Positions 52,802 through 63,642 of a stretch of DNA of 64,000 nt are shown here, piece after piece (the first letter of the stretch is position 1; the number at the start of each line of letters is the position of its first letter). The stretch is from Cryobacterium sp. HLT2-28 (GTDB lineage: Bacteria; Actinomycetota; Actinomycetes; Actinomycetales; Microbacteriaceae). The notes below the pieces were generated by a model that ran no database searches, was not told the DNA's origin, and saw nothing but the letters and a program-made list of their open reading frames with translations. The DNA lies in the NCBI RefSeq assembly GCF_004402495.1, contig NZ_SOFH01000008.1, positions 1 to 64,000 of the forward strand, given 5' to 3'. The translations under genes were made by a program, and so were the position numbers.

Positions 52802-54226
52802 TTAGACCCCGTAGTACAGTTCGTACTCGAACGGGTGCGGGCGCTGGGCCAGCGGCTTGATTTCCTTCTCGCGCTTGAAGTCGATCCAGGTCTCGATCAA
52901 TTCGGGCGTGAACACGTTCCCGGCCAGCAGGAAGTCGTGGTCCTCCTCGAGGGCCAGCAGCGCGGCCTCGAGGGAAGCGGGAACCTGGGGGATGTTCTTG
53001 GCTTCTTCGGGCGGCAGTTCGTAGAGGTCCTTGTCGACCGGCTCGTGCGGCTCGATCCGGTTCTTGATCCCGTCGAGGCCGGCCATCAGCTGGGCGGCGA
53101 AGGCGAGGTACGGGTTGCCGGAGGCGTCGGGCGCGCGGAATTCGATCCGCTTGGCCTTCGGGTTCGTGCCCGTGATCGGGATCCGGATGGATGCCGAGCG
53201 GTTGCCGGCCGAGTAGACCAGGTTGACGGGAGCTTCGAAGCCGGGGACGAGGCGGTGGTAGGAGTTCACGCTCGGGTTGGTGAACGCGAGCACGGCCGGG
53301 GCGTGCTTGAGCAGCCCGCCGATGTACCAGCGCGCGACGTCGGAGAGTCCGCCATAGCCGGCCTCGTCGTAGAACAGCGGCTTGCCGCCGGCCCAGAGGG
53401 ACTGGTGGGTGTGCATGCCGGAGCCGTTGTCGCCGAAGAGCGGCTTCGGCATGAACGTCGCCGTCTTGCCCCACTCGCTGGCGGTGTTCTTCACGATGTA
53501 CTTGAACTTGAGCAGGTCGTCGGCCGCGTGCACCATCGTGTCGAAGCGGTAGTTGATCTCGCCCTGGCCGCCGGTGCCGACCTCGTGGTGGCTGCGCTCC
53601 AGGATCAGGCCGGCCGCGATGAGCTTGAGGCAGATGTCGTCGCGCATGTCGGCGTGCTGGTCGACCGGGCTGACCGGGAAGTAGCCGCCCTTGAACGGCG
53701 TCTTGTTGGCGAGGTTTCCGCCCTCTTCCTTGCGGCCCGAGTTCCAGGCGCCCTCGCTGGAGTCGACGGAGTAGAAGCTCGAGTACTGGTTGACCTCGTA
53801 GCGCACGTCGTCGAAGATATAGAACTCCGCTTCGGGAGCGAAGAAAGCGGTGTCGGCGATGCCGGTCGACGCGAGGTACTTCTCGGCCTTCTTGGCAACC
53901 TGGCGCGGGTCCTTCGAGTAGATCTCCCCATTGCGCGGGTTGTAGATGTCGAAGAGCATGATCAGCGTGCGCTCGGTGCGGAAGGCGTCGATGTACGCGG
54001 TGGTGACGTCGGGGATGAGCTGCATGTCGGATTCGTGGATCGACGCGAAGCCGCGGATGGACGATCCGTCGAACATCTGGCCGACCGTGAAGAAATCTTC
54101 GTCGACGGTCGACGCGGGGATGTTGAAGTGCTGCTGCACACCCGGCAGGTCGGTGAAACGGATGTCAAGGAACTTGACGTCGGTGTCCTTGATGAATTTG
54201 AGCACTTCTGACGAATCGCGGAACAT
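52802..54226 (-). CDS. glnA1: Glutamine synthetase type I (GSI-beta)
   Basis: 474 aa dodecameric glutamine synthetase that makes glutamine from glutamate, ammonia and ATP. Landmarks: [59 protein letters not shown] and [16 protein letters not shown]. The adenylylation loop is [13 protein letters not shown] with Tyr402, the target of GlnE. GGAG stands 9 nt before the ATG. A GlnR-type operator lies about 80-115 nt upstream, so transcription is probably nitrogen-controlled. Confidence 0.97.
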   Translation of the reverse strand: MFRDSSEVLKFIKDTDVKFLDIRFTDLPGVQQHFNIPASTVDEDFFTVGQMFDGSSIRGFASIHESDMQLIPDVTTAYIDAFRTERTLIMLFDIYNPRNGEIYSKDPRQVAKKAEKYLASTGIADTAFFAPEAEFYIFDDVRYEVNQYSSFYSVDSSEGAWNSGRKEEGGNLANKTPFKGGYFPVSPVDQHADMRDDICLKLIAAGLILERSHHEVGTGGQGEINYRFDTMVHAADDLLKFKYIVKNTASEWGKTATFMPKPLFGDNGSGMHTHQSLWAGGKPLFYDEAGYGGLSDVARWYIGGLLKHAPAVLAFTNPSVNSYHRLVPGFEAPVNLVYSAGNRSASIRIPITGTNPKAKRIEFRAPDASGNPYLAFAAQLMAGLDGIKNRIEPHEPVDKDLYELPPEEAKNIPQVPASLEAALLALEEDHDFLLAGNVFTPELIETWIDFKREKEIKPLAQRPHPFEYELYYGV

Positions 54227-54304
54227 GCGGTTTTACTCCAAACGACGTGGGCGTTAATCTCGAAAAGTCGCGCACTGCGGCTCCATTGAGGTTAGTGGGG
54301 CGGC

Positions 54305-54342
54305 ATTACCCGACAGTGACGCTTATGTTTCACACATGTTAC
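54305..54342 (-). promoter_or_regulatory. GlnR-type operator upstream of glnA1
   Basis: Read on the minus strand from 54342 to 54305, four pentamers GTAAC, GAAAC, GTCAC and GTAAT are each separated by exactly 6 bp. This matches the actinobacterial GlnR box gTnAc-n6-GaAAc-n6-GtnAC-n6-GAAAc in the first three units and partly in the fourth. GlnR is the global nitrogen regulator of many Actinobacteria. The site also lies just before the -10 box of the divergent RDD gene. Confidence 0.7.
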
Positions 54343-54370
54343 AGCGGGGGCGGCTCGCTAGACTCATCGC

Positions 54371-54814
54371 GTGTCTGCCGCATCCTCGAAACCGACCACC
54401 TTCGGACAGCTTCCGCCCAGCCGGTGGCCGGGGGAGCGCCTGGGACTGCCCAATCATGGCGCAGGCTCGGTCGGCCGGGTGGGCCGCCGGATTGCCGCGC
54501 TGGCGATCGACCAGGTCCTGGCCACGGGGGCCGCGTTCTGGGCCTTCGACTACACGTTCCCGGACTACAACGGGTTTGCGGTGAGCGGCATGTTCGTGCT
54601 GTTGCAGATCGTGTTCATTCCGACCATCGGCGGAAGCATCGGGCACCGGCTGGTCGGGCTCCGGGTGATCTCGCTGACCGGCGGCTGGGCCGGCGTCTGG
54701 CGCCCCGCGCTGCGTTCGGTGCTGTTGGGGTTCGCGATTCCCGCGCTGGTCTGGGACTCGGACCAGCGCGGATTCCACGACAAGATCGCCGGAACCGTCC
54801 TCATCCGCAGCTGA
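54371..54814 (+). CDS. RDD-family membrane protein
   Basis: 147 aa. Three hydrophobic segments (for example AALAIDQVLATGAAFWAF, MFVLLQIVFIPTIGG, and SVLLGFAIPALVW) surround GRRIAALAIDQ and end with DQRGFHDKIAGTVLI, giving the R-D-D signature of the RDD family. Function unknown. The start is GTG at 54371; TAGACT ends 6 nt before it, so it is probably leaderless. It diverges from glnA1 and shares the region with the GlnR-type operator. Confidence 0.9.
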   Translation: MSAASSKPTTFGQLPPSRWPGERLGLPNHGAGSVGRVGRRIAALAIDQVLATGAAFWAFDYTFPDYNGFAVSGMFVLLQIVFIPTIGGSIGHRLVGLRVISLTGGWAGVWRPALRSVLLGFAIPALVWDSDQRGFHDKIAGTVLIRS

Positions 54815-54830
54815 CGGATGCCGGGCTCGG

Positions 54831-55541
54831 CTAGTTGCCGCGCTGCGGCCGGGCCTTCATCGGGTCGACGCCCTTAGGGATCGGGAGCTTCTTCGTCATG
54901 GACGAGAGGCGGTTGTTCACGGCGAGGACTTCGGCCTTGGTCAGGGTCGGCTTGATCCGGGTGAGGCGCCGGGCGAGCTTGTGCAGCGGAACGGCGTCGG
55001 GGTCCGGTCCGACCGAGATGACGGTGACGGCGATGCTGCCGCCCAGCCGGGTGACCATGCGCCGTTCCTCGTCGAGCATGCGTGCGGTTCGGGTGCGAGG
55101 GCCCTCGCTGATCAGCACCACGCCGCCGCGACCGACCGCGCGGTAGACCGCGTCCTGGGTCTTGCCGTTGACGGCGACGGGCATCTCGCTTCCGACCCAG
55201 CCGCGCTTGAGCGAGCTGCGGAGCACCGCGCCGACCGCGCCGGGCTGGCCCTCGATCTGCGAGTAGGCGGCCTTCTCGGCGCGGCGGCCCAGGATGATGA
55301 GCATGGCGAGGAGCCCGCCGAGGGCTCCCGCGATCACCCAGAGCACGATGGTGACCACGTTGCCGGGGGAGAACACGAACGCGAGCGCGAGGCTGATCGC
55401 GACCGGGATCAGGAAGGCCAGGATCATGAACAGGACGATGTTCGAGTCGTAACGCCTCGTCATCTGGAACACCTGCCACATTTGCTTCAAGCGGCCGGGT
55501 TCTTTGGGGGTGCGGGGAGTCTTGTCCTTGCTGCGTGCCAT
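54831..55541 (-). CDS. DUF4191 family membrane protein
   Basis: 236 aa. Two adjacent transmembrane helices (about 35-80) follow a basic N-terminus (MARSKDKTPRTPKEPGRLKQ, then MWQVFQMTRRYD). The cytoplasmic remainder holds AYSQIEGQPGAVGAVLRS, RGWVGSEMPVAVNGKTQDAV and GRGGVVLISEGPRTRTARML. This is a conserved actinobacterial family of unknown role, commonly next to lipA, as here. TAGTCT ends 7 nt before the ATG, suggesting a leaderless transcript. Confidence 0.93.
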   Translation of the reverse strand: MARSKDKTPRTPKEPGRLKQMWQVFQMTRRYDSNIVLFMILAFLIPVAISLALAFVFSPGNVVTIVLWVIAGALGGLLAMLIILGRRAEKAAYSQIEGQPGAVGAVLRSSLKRGWVGSEMPVAVNGKTQDAVYRAVGRGGVVLISEGPRTRTARMLDEERRMVTRLGGSIAVTVISVGPDPDAVPLHKLARRLTRIKPTLTKAEVLAVNNRLSSMTKKLPIPKGVDPMKARPQRGN

Positions 55542-55590
55542 GGTTCCAAGACTACCGAGTCGCCCGCATGGAGGGTGACCGTTTTTCGGT

Positions 55591-56580
55591 TCAGCTGACG
55601 GCCTGGGCGAACCCGAGCGTCGCATCCGCCAGGTGGCGCAGCTCCGCCGGCACCTCACGACCGGTTGCCAGCATGGACTGGGCCCAGAGACGCCCGGCTC
55701 GGTAGGAGGAGCGCACCAGCGGGCCGGAGAGCACCCCGATGAAACCGATCGCCTCAGCCTCGTGCTTGAGCTCGACGAACTCCTCCGGCTTCACCCACCG
55801 GGCGACCGGCAGGTGGCGCGCGCTGGGACGCAGGTACTGGGTGATGGTGATGATGTCGGTTCCGGCGTCGTGCAGGTCCTGCAGGGCCTGGCTGACCTCC
55901 GCCCGTTCCTCGCCCATGCCCAGGATGAGATTGGACTTGGTGATCAGGCCCGCGTTGCGGCCCTGGCTGAGAACGTCGAGGGACCGGTCGTAGCGGAACG
56001 CCGGGCGCACCCGCTTGAAGATGCGCGGGACCGTCTCCACATTGTGCGCGAACACCTCCGGTTTCGCCGAGAAGACCTCGCCCAGGTGGTCAGGATTGCC
56101 CGAGAAGTCCGGCACGAGGATCTCCACGCCGGTGCCCGGGCTCTGCTGGTGGATCTGCCGGATCGTCTCGGCGTAGATCCATGAACCCTCGTCGGGCTGA
56201 TCATCGCGGGCGACACCGGTCACGGTGGCGTAGCGCAGCTTCATCTTGACGACGGACTCGGCAACGCGGCGTGGTTCGTCCCGGTCGTACTCGGCCGGTT
56301 TGCCGGTGTCGATCATGCAGAAGTCGCAGCGCCTGGTGCACTGCGAGCCACCGATCAGGAATGTTGCTTCCCGGTCCTCCCAGCATTCGTAGATGTTGGG
56401 GCAGCCGGCCTCCTGGCAGACCGTGTGCAGGTCCTCGCTCTTGACGAGGTTCTGCATCTTCTGGTACTCGGGGCCCATTTTGGCCTTGATCTTGATCCAC
56501 TCGGGCTTGCGCTCGATGGGCGTCTCCGCGTTTCTGATCTCCAGGCGGAGCATCTTGCGGCCCTCGGGCACGGCGCTCAT
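55591..56580 (-). CDS. lipA: Lipoyl synthase
   Basis: 329 aa radical-SAM enzyme inserting two sulfurs into octanoyl groups on E2 and GcvH proteins. The auxiliary [4Fe-4S] cluster ligands are Cys55, Cys60 and Cys66 ([12 protein letters not shown]); the radical-SAM cluster uses Cys81, Cys85 and Cys88 (CTRRCDFC). The C-terminal VRSSYRAG supplies the serine ligand. It overlaps lipB by 4 nt (ATGA), so lipB-lipA is one operon. Confidence 0.97.
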   Translation of the reverse strand: MSAVPEGRKMLRLEIRNAETPIERKPEWIKIKAKMGPEYQKMQNLVKSEDLHTVCQEAGCPNIYECWEDREATFLIGGSQCTRRCDFCMIDTGKPAEYDRDEPRRVAESVVKMKLRYATVTGVARDDQPDEGSWIYAETIRQIHQQSPGTGVEILVPDFSGNPDHLGEVFSAKPEVFAHNVETVPRIFKRVRPAFRYDRSLDVLSQGRNAGLITKSNLILGMGEERAEVSQALQDLHDAGTDIITITQYLRPSARHLPVARWVKPEEFVELKHEAEAIGFIGVLSGPLVRSSYRAGRLWAQSMLATGREVPAELRHLADATLGFAQAVS

Positions 56581-57212
56581 GCCGCCACCGCCATGGCGCG
56601 GAGGAAACCGGCCCGGATCGGTTCGATCAGTTCGGAGGTGGCGACCTCACGGCCGAGCACGCGCGACATCGTCGTCACGCCGGCGTCCCGGATGCCGCAG
56701 GCGATGATGCGCCCATAGGCGTCCAGGGAATTGCTGCAATTGAGGGCGAATCCGTGCATGGTGACTCCTTCGGCGACGCGGATGCCGATGGCCGCGATCT
56801 TCTCTTCGAAACGGTCCGGACCGACCCAGACGCCGGAACGGCCGCGAACCTGGCGGCCCTCGATGCCGAACTCGGCGAGGACCTCGATCAGGATCCCCTC
56901 CAGCATCCGCACATAGCCGACGACGTCGATGGGCTCGGCCAGGCGCAGGATCGGGTAGCCGACCAGCTGGCCCGGTCCATGCCAGGTGATCTTCCCACCC
57001 CGGTCGACGTCGATGACGGGGGTGCCGTCCGTGGGACGCTCCTCCGGCTCCGTACGTTTCCCGGCCGTATACACGGCGGGGTGTTCGAGGAAGATGACGG
57101 TGTCGGGTTTCTCGCCGGAAACGACCGAACGGTGGACTGCGCGTTGGAGCTCAAGGCCCTCAACATACGGCACGGAGTTGGCGCTTAGCCCCGCGACGAC
57201 AAAGTCGAGCAT
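56577..57212 (-). CDS. lipB: Octanoyl transferase
   Basis: 211 aa. It moves octanoyl groups from ACP to lipoyl domains. The catalytic pair is Lys138 ([13 protein letters not shown]) and Cys159 ([12 protein letters not shown]); substrate-site motifs [18 protein letters not shown] and GRSGVWV are present. Together with LipA it lipoylates the E2 encoded nearby. No Shine-Dalgarno sequence; TAGACT ends 6 nt before the ATG. Confidence 0.96.
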   Translation of the reverse strand: MLDFVVAGLSANSVPYVEGLELQRAVHRSVVSGEKPDTVIFLEHPAVYTAGKRTEPEERPTDGTPVIDVDRGGKITWHGPGQLVGYPILRLAEPIDVVGYVRMLEGILIEVLAEFGIEGRQVRGRSGVWVGPDRFEEKIAAIGIRVAEGVTMHGFALNCSNSLDAYGRIIACGIRDAGVTTMSRVLGREVATSELIEPIRAGFLRAMAVAA

Positions 57213-57218
57213 CAGGCC

Positions 57219-57224
57219 AGTCTA
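57219..57224 (-). promoter_or_regulatory. -10 box of the leaderless lipB-lipA operon
   Basis: On the minus strand TAGACT occupies 57224-57219 and is followed by six bases and then the lipB ATG. This spacing fits transcription starting at the start codon. No good -35 match is visible. Confidence 0.5.
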
Positions 57225-57321
57225 GGTCAGCTTGTCCTCGGCGTCTGCCGCCCTGGCCGGATCTCCCCGGAACCGGCACAAGCATCCGCGCTGCGTCGCC
57301 CGGGGGCGCAGAATCCGGCGG

Positions 57322-58980
57322 GTGAGGAACAGAGCGCGCCGTGACCCTGATCCGGTTCCGGCCGCCGGCGGCCCCGGCTCCGCAACCGGGTCGACGTGGG
57401 CTTCGACGTCCAATTCGGCGGAGGTCGGGGCGGTCGTCGCCGGGTACCGGGTGCTGCGCCGGCTCGGCGCCAGTGAACGCGCCGACGTCTACCTCGGCGT
57501 TTCCACCGCAGCGTTGCAGGGCGCCGTCGAGGCCGGCACTCGTCCGCCTGTGGCCCTGAAGATCTTTCGCCCGGAAACGGCTGGGGCCGTGATCGAGCGG
57601 GAATTCCGGGTGCTGACCGAATCGACCGGGAAGCGATTCGCCTCGCTCATCGACCTGGCCACGCTCTCCGACGGACGAGTCTGCATCGTGCAGGAGTATC
57701 TCTCCGGCAGCCGGCTGAGCAGGCTGTTCAGCGACGGCAGGCTGCTGGCGCCGGGGGAGGCGGTGACGATCCTGGCGCCGATCCTGGCGGCGCTGGCCGC
57801 ACTGCTGGCCCTGGGCTACGTGCACGAGGGGCTGGCCCAGTCCGCGGTCATCTTCGATCGCACCGGGAGACCGGTTCTGACCGGGTTGGGGCGGCTTCGG
57901 GAATTGCCGCCGCCAGGACCGGAACTCCGAAGTTGTCTCGAGGAGGCGGCGTTGCGGGTGTCGGCCTTCGCGGGGGGAGTGCTTGATCGTGTCGAGACGA
58001 GCGGGGATTCGGCCGTGCCTGAACCGGCCGGATGGTTGGAGTCGATCCCTCCGGGGTTTCCCGTGCACCGCCTGCTCGACGAACTCGAGCGGCGGTTGTT
58101 CGCGTGGTCGCCGGCCTCGGCGGTCTTCTCGGCGGCGTCCCCCTGGGTGCCCTCCCCGGGGCGCAGGTCCGAGCGGGAGGCCGGCTGGGCCGCCACCGGA
58201 GCCCTCCGGGGCAGCCGGGCGGTGGCCGGCCCGGCCGGCGACCTTCAGCCGGGGAACGGCGATCGCCCCGAGCCGGGGCCTGCGCGGAGATCCGGCCGAG
58301 CCCGGACGCTGCTCGGCCGGCTCAACACTCTGCTCCGCGGCCTGACCGGTCGGCAGGCGGATGCCCGGCCGTGGCAGCGCCTGCGTCACCGCCTGTTCGT
58401 GGGACTCCGGGCACATCGAGGTCCGCTCCTCGTGTCTTCGCTGGTCGCCGCCGCGGGCGCGGTGTTGCTGCTCACGCTCGGCTATCAGCCCGAGGCGCGG
58501 GGCGGCAGTGCCGGCCCCGCCTCGGGCGCCATGTCCCCGGTGGCGGTGGGCGCGGCTCCCTCGTCGGTGTCCCCTCAGCCGGCCTCCCCGGCGCCAACCG
58601 CGGTGCCGGGCGACTTGGCGGCCGATCGCGCGGCCGTCGAGGGCGACGAGCCGGTGCAGGCGGTGCGGGTGCTGCTGCGCCTGCGCGCCGGGTGCCTCCG
58701 TGCGGCATCCGTGGCCTGTCTGGACGGCGTCGACCAGGCCGGATCCGCGGCGCTGGCAGCGGATGGGCAGGCCGCCCGGTCGTCCCACCAGGGGGATGCC
58801 GTTGCGTCCGCCGTGGAGGCCGGAGAATCGGCGCCGTCGCTGGTCGAACGCAGGGGAGGCATCGCCCTGGTGGCCATCGTCCTGACCGAGGCTTCCGCGC
58901 ACGGAAACAGCAAACCGGCCTCGGTCCTTGTGGTCAAGGGCGAGGCCGGTTGGCGGATCAGGCAGATCTTCGACTACTGA
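57322..58980 (+). CDS. Membrane-anchored protein-kinase-like protein with degenerate catalytic motifs (pseudokinase)
   Basis: About 552 aa from the GTG at 57322; a TTG at 57232 is possible but would overlap the lipB promoter. A Ser/Thr-kinase-like domain begins at VVAGYRVLRRLGASERADVY and includes the lysine strand VALKIF and the hinge VCIVQEYLSGSRL. The catalytic loop reads YVHEGLAQSAVIFD where active kinases have HRDxKxxN, and the DFG position is TGLG. No phosphotransfer is expected. A linker, one transmembrane helix (about 400-425, LLVSSLVAAAGAVLLLTLG) and an extracytoplasmic domain follow. The neighbours are lipB (divergent) and sucB (convergent). Confidence 0.72.
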   Translation: MRNRARRDPDPVPAAGGPGSATGSTWASTSNSAEVGAVVAGYRVLRRLGASERADVYLGVSTAALQGAVEAGTRPPVALKIFRPETAGAVIEREFRVLTESTGKRFASLIDLATLSDGRVCIVQEYLSGSRLSRLFSDGRLLAPGEAVTILAPILAALAALLALGYVHEGLAQSAVIFDRTGRPVLTGLGRLRELPPPGPELRSCLEEAALRVSAFAGGVLDRVETSGDSAVPEPAGWLESIPPGFPVHRLLDELERRLFAWSPASAVFSAASPWVPSPGRRSEREAGWAATGALRGSRAVAGPAGDLQPGNGDRPEPGPARRSGRARTLLGRLNTLLRGLTGRQADARPWQRLRHRLFVGLRAHRGPLLVSSLVAAAGAVLLLTLGYQPEARGGSAGPASGAMSPVAVGAAPSSVSPQPASPAPTAVPGDLAADRAAVEGDEPVQAVRVLLRLRAGCLRAASVACLDGVDQAGSAALAADGQAARSSHQGDAVASAVEAGESAPSLVERRGGIALVAIVLTEASAHGNSKPASVLVVKGEAGWRIRQIFDY

Positions 58981-59008
58981 TGGGCGAACCCGTCGACTGC
59001 CGTGGTCC

Positions 59009-60505
59009 TCAGATGCCCAGGTTCGCTTCGAAGGCTCCGGCCTCGAGGCGCTGCTTCATCATGACGAGGAAGCGGGAGGCGTCCGCGCCGTCGATGATGC
59101 GGTGGTCGTAGGACAGCGCCAGGAACACCGTGGAGCGGATGGCGATCGAGTCGAGGCCGTCGGTGGTGACGACGATCGGCTTCTTGTAGACGACGCCGGT
59201 GCCCAGGATCGCGCTCTGCGGCAGGAAGACGACGGGCGTGTCGAACAGCGCGCCGCGCGACCCCGTGTTGGTGAGCGTGAAGGTGCCACCGGAGAGCTCA
59301 TCGGGCTTGAGCTTGTTGTCGCGGGTGCGCTGGGCCAGGTCGGCGATCTGAGCGGCGAAGCCGGCCAGGTCGAGCTCACCGGCGTTGCGGACGACAGGGG
59401 TCAGCAGGCCACGCTCGGTGTCGACCGCGATGCTGATGTTCTCCTGGCTGGGGTACACGATCGAGTCGCCGTCGATGGTGGCGTTGATGATCGGGTTCGC
59501 CTGCAGCGCCTCGGCCGCGGCCAGGGCGAAGAACGGCAGGAAGGAGAGCTTGTTGCCGGTCTTGCTCTGGAAGGCACCCTTGACCTTGTCGCGGAGGATC
59601 GCCACGCGGGTCACGTCGACCTCGACGACGGTCGTCAGCTGCGCCGACGACTGCATCGAGATGACGGCGCGCTCGGCGACGACCTTGCGGAGGCGGGACA
59701 TCGGAACGGTGGTGCCGCGCAGGGGCGAAACCTCGACGGCCGGTGCGGCCGGCGCCGCGGTCGCGGCGGATGCCGTGGCCTTGGCCGATTCGATGTCTTC
59801 CTTGCGGATCCGTCCGCCGACCCCGGTGCCGGAGACTGTGGAGAGGTCGACGCCGGCCTCGTTGGCGAGTTTCCGCACGATCGGCGTGACGTAGCCGCTG
59901 GTCCCGGCGTGCGAGCCGCGGGACACGGGCTCGGCTGCCGGCGCTGCTGCAGGGGCAGGCGCGGCCACGGGGGCTGCCACGGGTGCCGGTGCGGCCACCG
60001 GAGCGGCGACCGGTGCGGACACGGGGGCCGGTGCAGCGACCGGAGCCGCGACGGGCGCCACGTACGCCGGTGCCACGTACGCCGGTGCCACGGGCGCCGG
60101 TGCGGCAACCGGTGCCTCGACGGGCGCCACGTATGCCGGTGCCTCGGCGACCGGAGCCGCGACGGGCGCCACGTATGCCGGTGCCTCGGCGACCGGAGCC
60201 GCGACGGGTGCCGGTGCGGCGACCTGAGCCTCGGCGACCGGTGCGGCGGTGGGGGCCGCTGCTGCCGAGCCGTCTCCGATGGTCACCAGAGGGGTCCCGA
60301 CCTCGACGGTCTCGTCCTCCTGGACCAGGATCGCCTCGATGATTCCCGCGATGGGGGACGGGATCTCCGTGTCCACCTTGTCGGTCGATACTTCCAACAG
60401 CGGCTCGTCGACTTCGACGTGGTCGCCCACGTTCTTAAGCCAGCGGGTTACCGTACCCTCTGTGACACTCTCACCGAGTGCCGGGAGGTTAACGGATTCG
60501 CTCAT
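59009..60505 (-). CDS. sucB: Dihydrolipoamide acyltransferase E2 (2-oxoglutarate dehydrogenase, SucB type)
   Basis: 498 aa. One N-terminal lipoyl domain carries Lys43 ([14 protein letters not shown]). A very long Ala/Pro/Val linker (about 79-200) leads to the E3-binding domain (about 205-245, [20 protein letters not shown]) and the catalytic domain with SYDHRIIDG. It transfers acyl groups to CoA. In Actinobacteria one E2 of this type can serve the pyruvate complex with AceE and Lpd, so succinyl versus acetyl specificity is uncertain. AAGGAG precedes the ATG. lpdA lies directly upstream on the same strand. Confidence 0.92.
   Translation of the reverse strand: MSESVNLPALGESVTEGTVTRWLKNVGDHVEVDEPLLEVSTDKVDTEIPSPIAGIIEAILVQEDETVEVGTPLVTIGDGSAAAAPTAAPVAEAQVAAPAPVAAPVAEAPAYVAPVAAPVAEAPAYVAPVEAPVAAPAPVAPAYVAPAYVAPVAAPVAAPAPVSAPVAAPVAAPAPVAAPVAAPAPAAAPAAEPVSRGSHAGTSGYVTPIVRKLANEAGVDLSTVSGTGVGGRIRKEDIESAKATASAATAAPAAPAVEVSPLRGTTVPMSRLRKVVAERAVISMQSSAQLTTVVEVDVTRVAILRDKVKGAFQSKTGNKLSFLPFFALAAAEALQANPIINATIDGDSIVYPSQENISIAVDTERGLLTPVVRNAGELDLAGFAAQIADLAQRTRDNKLKPDELSGGTFTLTNTGSRGALFDTPVVFLPQSAILGTGVVYKKPIVVTTDGLDSIAIRSTVFLALSYDHRIIDGADASRFLVMMKQRLEAGAFEANLGI
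60124..60207 (-). repeat. Perfect 42-bp tandem duplication in the sucB linker
   Basis: Positions 60124-60165 and 60166-60207 are identical 42-bp units in frame. Each adds 14 residues of the [14 protein letters not shown] kind. A 15-bp repeat with GCCACGTACGCC (from about 60058) lies beside it. The linker length is therefore likely to vary between strains by replication slippage. Confidence 0.85.
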
Positions 60506-60571
60506 GCGTCTGTCTCCTTCAAAACCATTTGTCTGTAATTTGCTTACTGAGAGTGTGAGTGCCGGGATCTG

Positions 60572-61945
<1,374 letters not shown>

Positions 61946-62050
61946 CCAGATACTCCCTCGTGCATCACAAACTCGGTTTGCCGGGCGTCATGGAAGACGA
62001 CGCCGCAGGCATTCGCTGATCGGCAAGCTTATCTTGCCTCCTCGACTGTA

Positions 62051-63547
62051 CTACGGGCGTGAAAAGTCCTCGGCCAGTCGAAGCAACGCTCGGAGCGAAA
62101 TCCCGGTCGGTCCGACCCCCGTGAACCCGAACGCACTGCCCGTGTTGTGGGCCGGGCCGGCGATGTCCAGGTGCGCCCACGGGATCTTCACCGCGTCATC
62201 GCCCTCGCCGCGGGTACCGATGAACTCACGGAGGAAGACGCCGGCCAGCAGCATTCCGCCCGCGGCGCTGCCGATCTTCGCGTTCGCGATGTCCGCGACA
62301 TCCGAGTTGAGCAGGGGACGGAGCTCATCCGGCAGCGGCATCGGCCAGGACTGTTCGCCGACGGCCTTGCCCGCTTCTAGGACCCTGGCGACCATGGTGT
62401 CCTCGCCCATCACCGCGTAGTACCGGGTGCCGAGGGCGACGATGGCGGCCCCGGTCAGGGTGGCCACGTCGATGATGGCGTCCGGCGCTTCTTCGCCCGC
62501 GGCGACGAGGCCGTCCGCGAGCACCAGGCGGCCTTCGGCGTCGGTGTTGAGGACTTCAACGGTCTGGCCGCCGCGGATCCGGAGCACGTCGTTGGGCCGG
62601 ATCGCCGATCCGGACGGCATGTTCTCGGCGATGCAGAGCCACGCGGTGACCTTCAGGTCGAGCCTGAGCCGGGCCGCGGCCAGCGTGGCCGCCAGGACGG
62701 TGGCCGCCCCGGTCATGTCGTACTTCATGCCCACCATCGATGCCGGCGGCTTCAGCGAGAGTCCGCCGGTGTCGAAGGTGATGCCCTTGCCGACGAGGGC
62801 GAGGTGCCTGGTCGCGCCGGCCGGCGAGTAGGTGACCTTGACCAGGCGCGGCGGACGGGTCGAGCCCTGGCCGACGCCGGCGATCCCGCCGAAGCCGTCA
62901 GCGACGAGTTCATCCTCGTTCCACACCCGCACCTCGATCGGCAGGCCGGGCTGGGCGTCGACCGCTTCGACGGCGAGCCGGGCGAGGGACTCCGGGTAGA
63001 GATCTGACGGGGGAGTGTTGACGAGGTCCTTGATCAGGCTCACCGCGTCAGCGACGATACCGACACGCGTGGGGACGTCGCCCAGGTCCAGCCCGGTGTG
63101 CACGACGATCTCCTCGGCGGGGAGCTTGGTGGCGGCCAGGGAGCTGTGCCGGTAGGTCGTGAACGAGTACGCGCCGAGCGCCGCGCCCTCGAGGATGGCT
63201 TCGGCATCCTCCGCAGTCGTGGCCGGGAACGCGAACGCGACGGAGGATACCCCGGTGAGCTGGCGGACTGCGGATCCGGCCGCGTGGCGGAGGGCGTCGA
63301 CCGTCGGCTCCTGTCCGATTCCGATGATGGCGATGCTGCGGGCCGCACCCACCGAGGCAGGCAGACGCACGAGCTGGTCGCGGCCGCCGGTGACGCCGAG
63401 GGAAGCGAGCTGCGCCGACAGGCCCGCGAAGGCAGGGTCGGCGAACAATACGCCGGTGTCGCCGGAGGAGGTCGCCCCGAGGATCAGGACGTCGACCTCG
63501 GAGTCGATTGCGGGCTGTGCGGACACGGAAAGGCGGGGAACGGTCAT
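62051..63547 (-). CDS. pepA: Leucyl aminopeptidase (M17)
   Basis: 498 aa. The C-terminal metallopeptidase domain holds LVGKGITFDTGGLSLKP, MKYDMTGAA and NTDAEGRLVLADGL, which bind two metal ions; the N-terminal domain is less conserved. It removes N-terminal residues from peptides in the cytoplasm. TAGCAT ends 6 nt before the ATG, so it is probably leaderless. A 6-bp hairpin at 62022-62038 follows the gene but lacks a T tract. Confidence 0.96.
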   Translation of the reverse strand: MTVPRLSVSAQPAIDSEVDVLILGATSSGDTGVLFADPAFAGLSAQLASLGVTGGRDQLVRLPASVGAARSIAIIGIGQEPTVDALRHAAGSAVRQLTGVSSVAFAFPATTAEDAEAILEGAALGAYSFTTYRHSSLAATKLPAEEIVVHTGLDLGDVPTRVGIVADAVSLIKDLVNTPPSDLYPESLARLAVEAVDAQPGLPIEVRVWNEDELVADGFGGIAGVGQGSTRPPRLVKVTYSPAGATRHLALVGKGITFDTGGLSLKPPASMVGMKYDMTGAATVLAATLAAARLRLDLKVTAWLCIAENMPSGSAIRPNDVLRIRGGQTVEVLNTDAEGRLVLADGLVAAGEEAPDAIIDVATLTGAAIVALGTRYYAVMGEDTMVARVLEAGKAVGEQSWPMPLPDELRPLLNSDVADIANAKIGSAAGGMLLAGVFLREFIGTRGEGDDAVKIPWAHLDIAGPAHNTGSAFGFTGVGPTGISLRALLRLAEDFSRP

Positions 63548-63606
63548 CCCTTGATGCTACGGGGCAGCCTGTTCGCTCTCGGCACCACGGCGCGGCGGTC
63601 GATTCC

Positions 63607-63635
63607 TTCGACGCACGGATATTGGCGTTTAGAGT
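63607..63635 (+). promoter_or_regulatory. Promoter of the PAC2-family gene
   Basis: TTCGAC at 63607-63612, a 17-bp spacer and TAGAGT at 63630-63635, then 7 nt to the ATG at 63643. This is the most complete leaderless promoter in the window. Confidence 0.6.
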
Positions 63636-63642
63636 TAAAGGC

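Noticed and set aside
62022-62038. GGCAAG/CTTGCC hairpin between pepA and lpdA
   Set aside because: Only 6 bp of stem and no T run; too weak to call a terminator.
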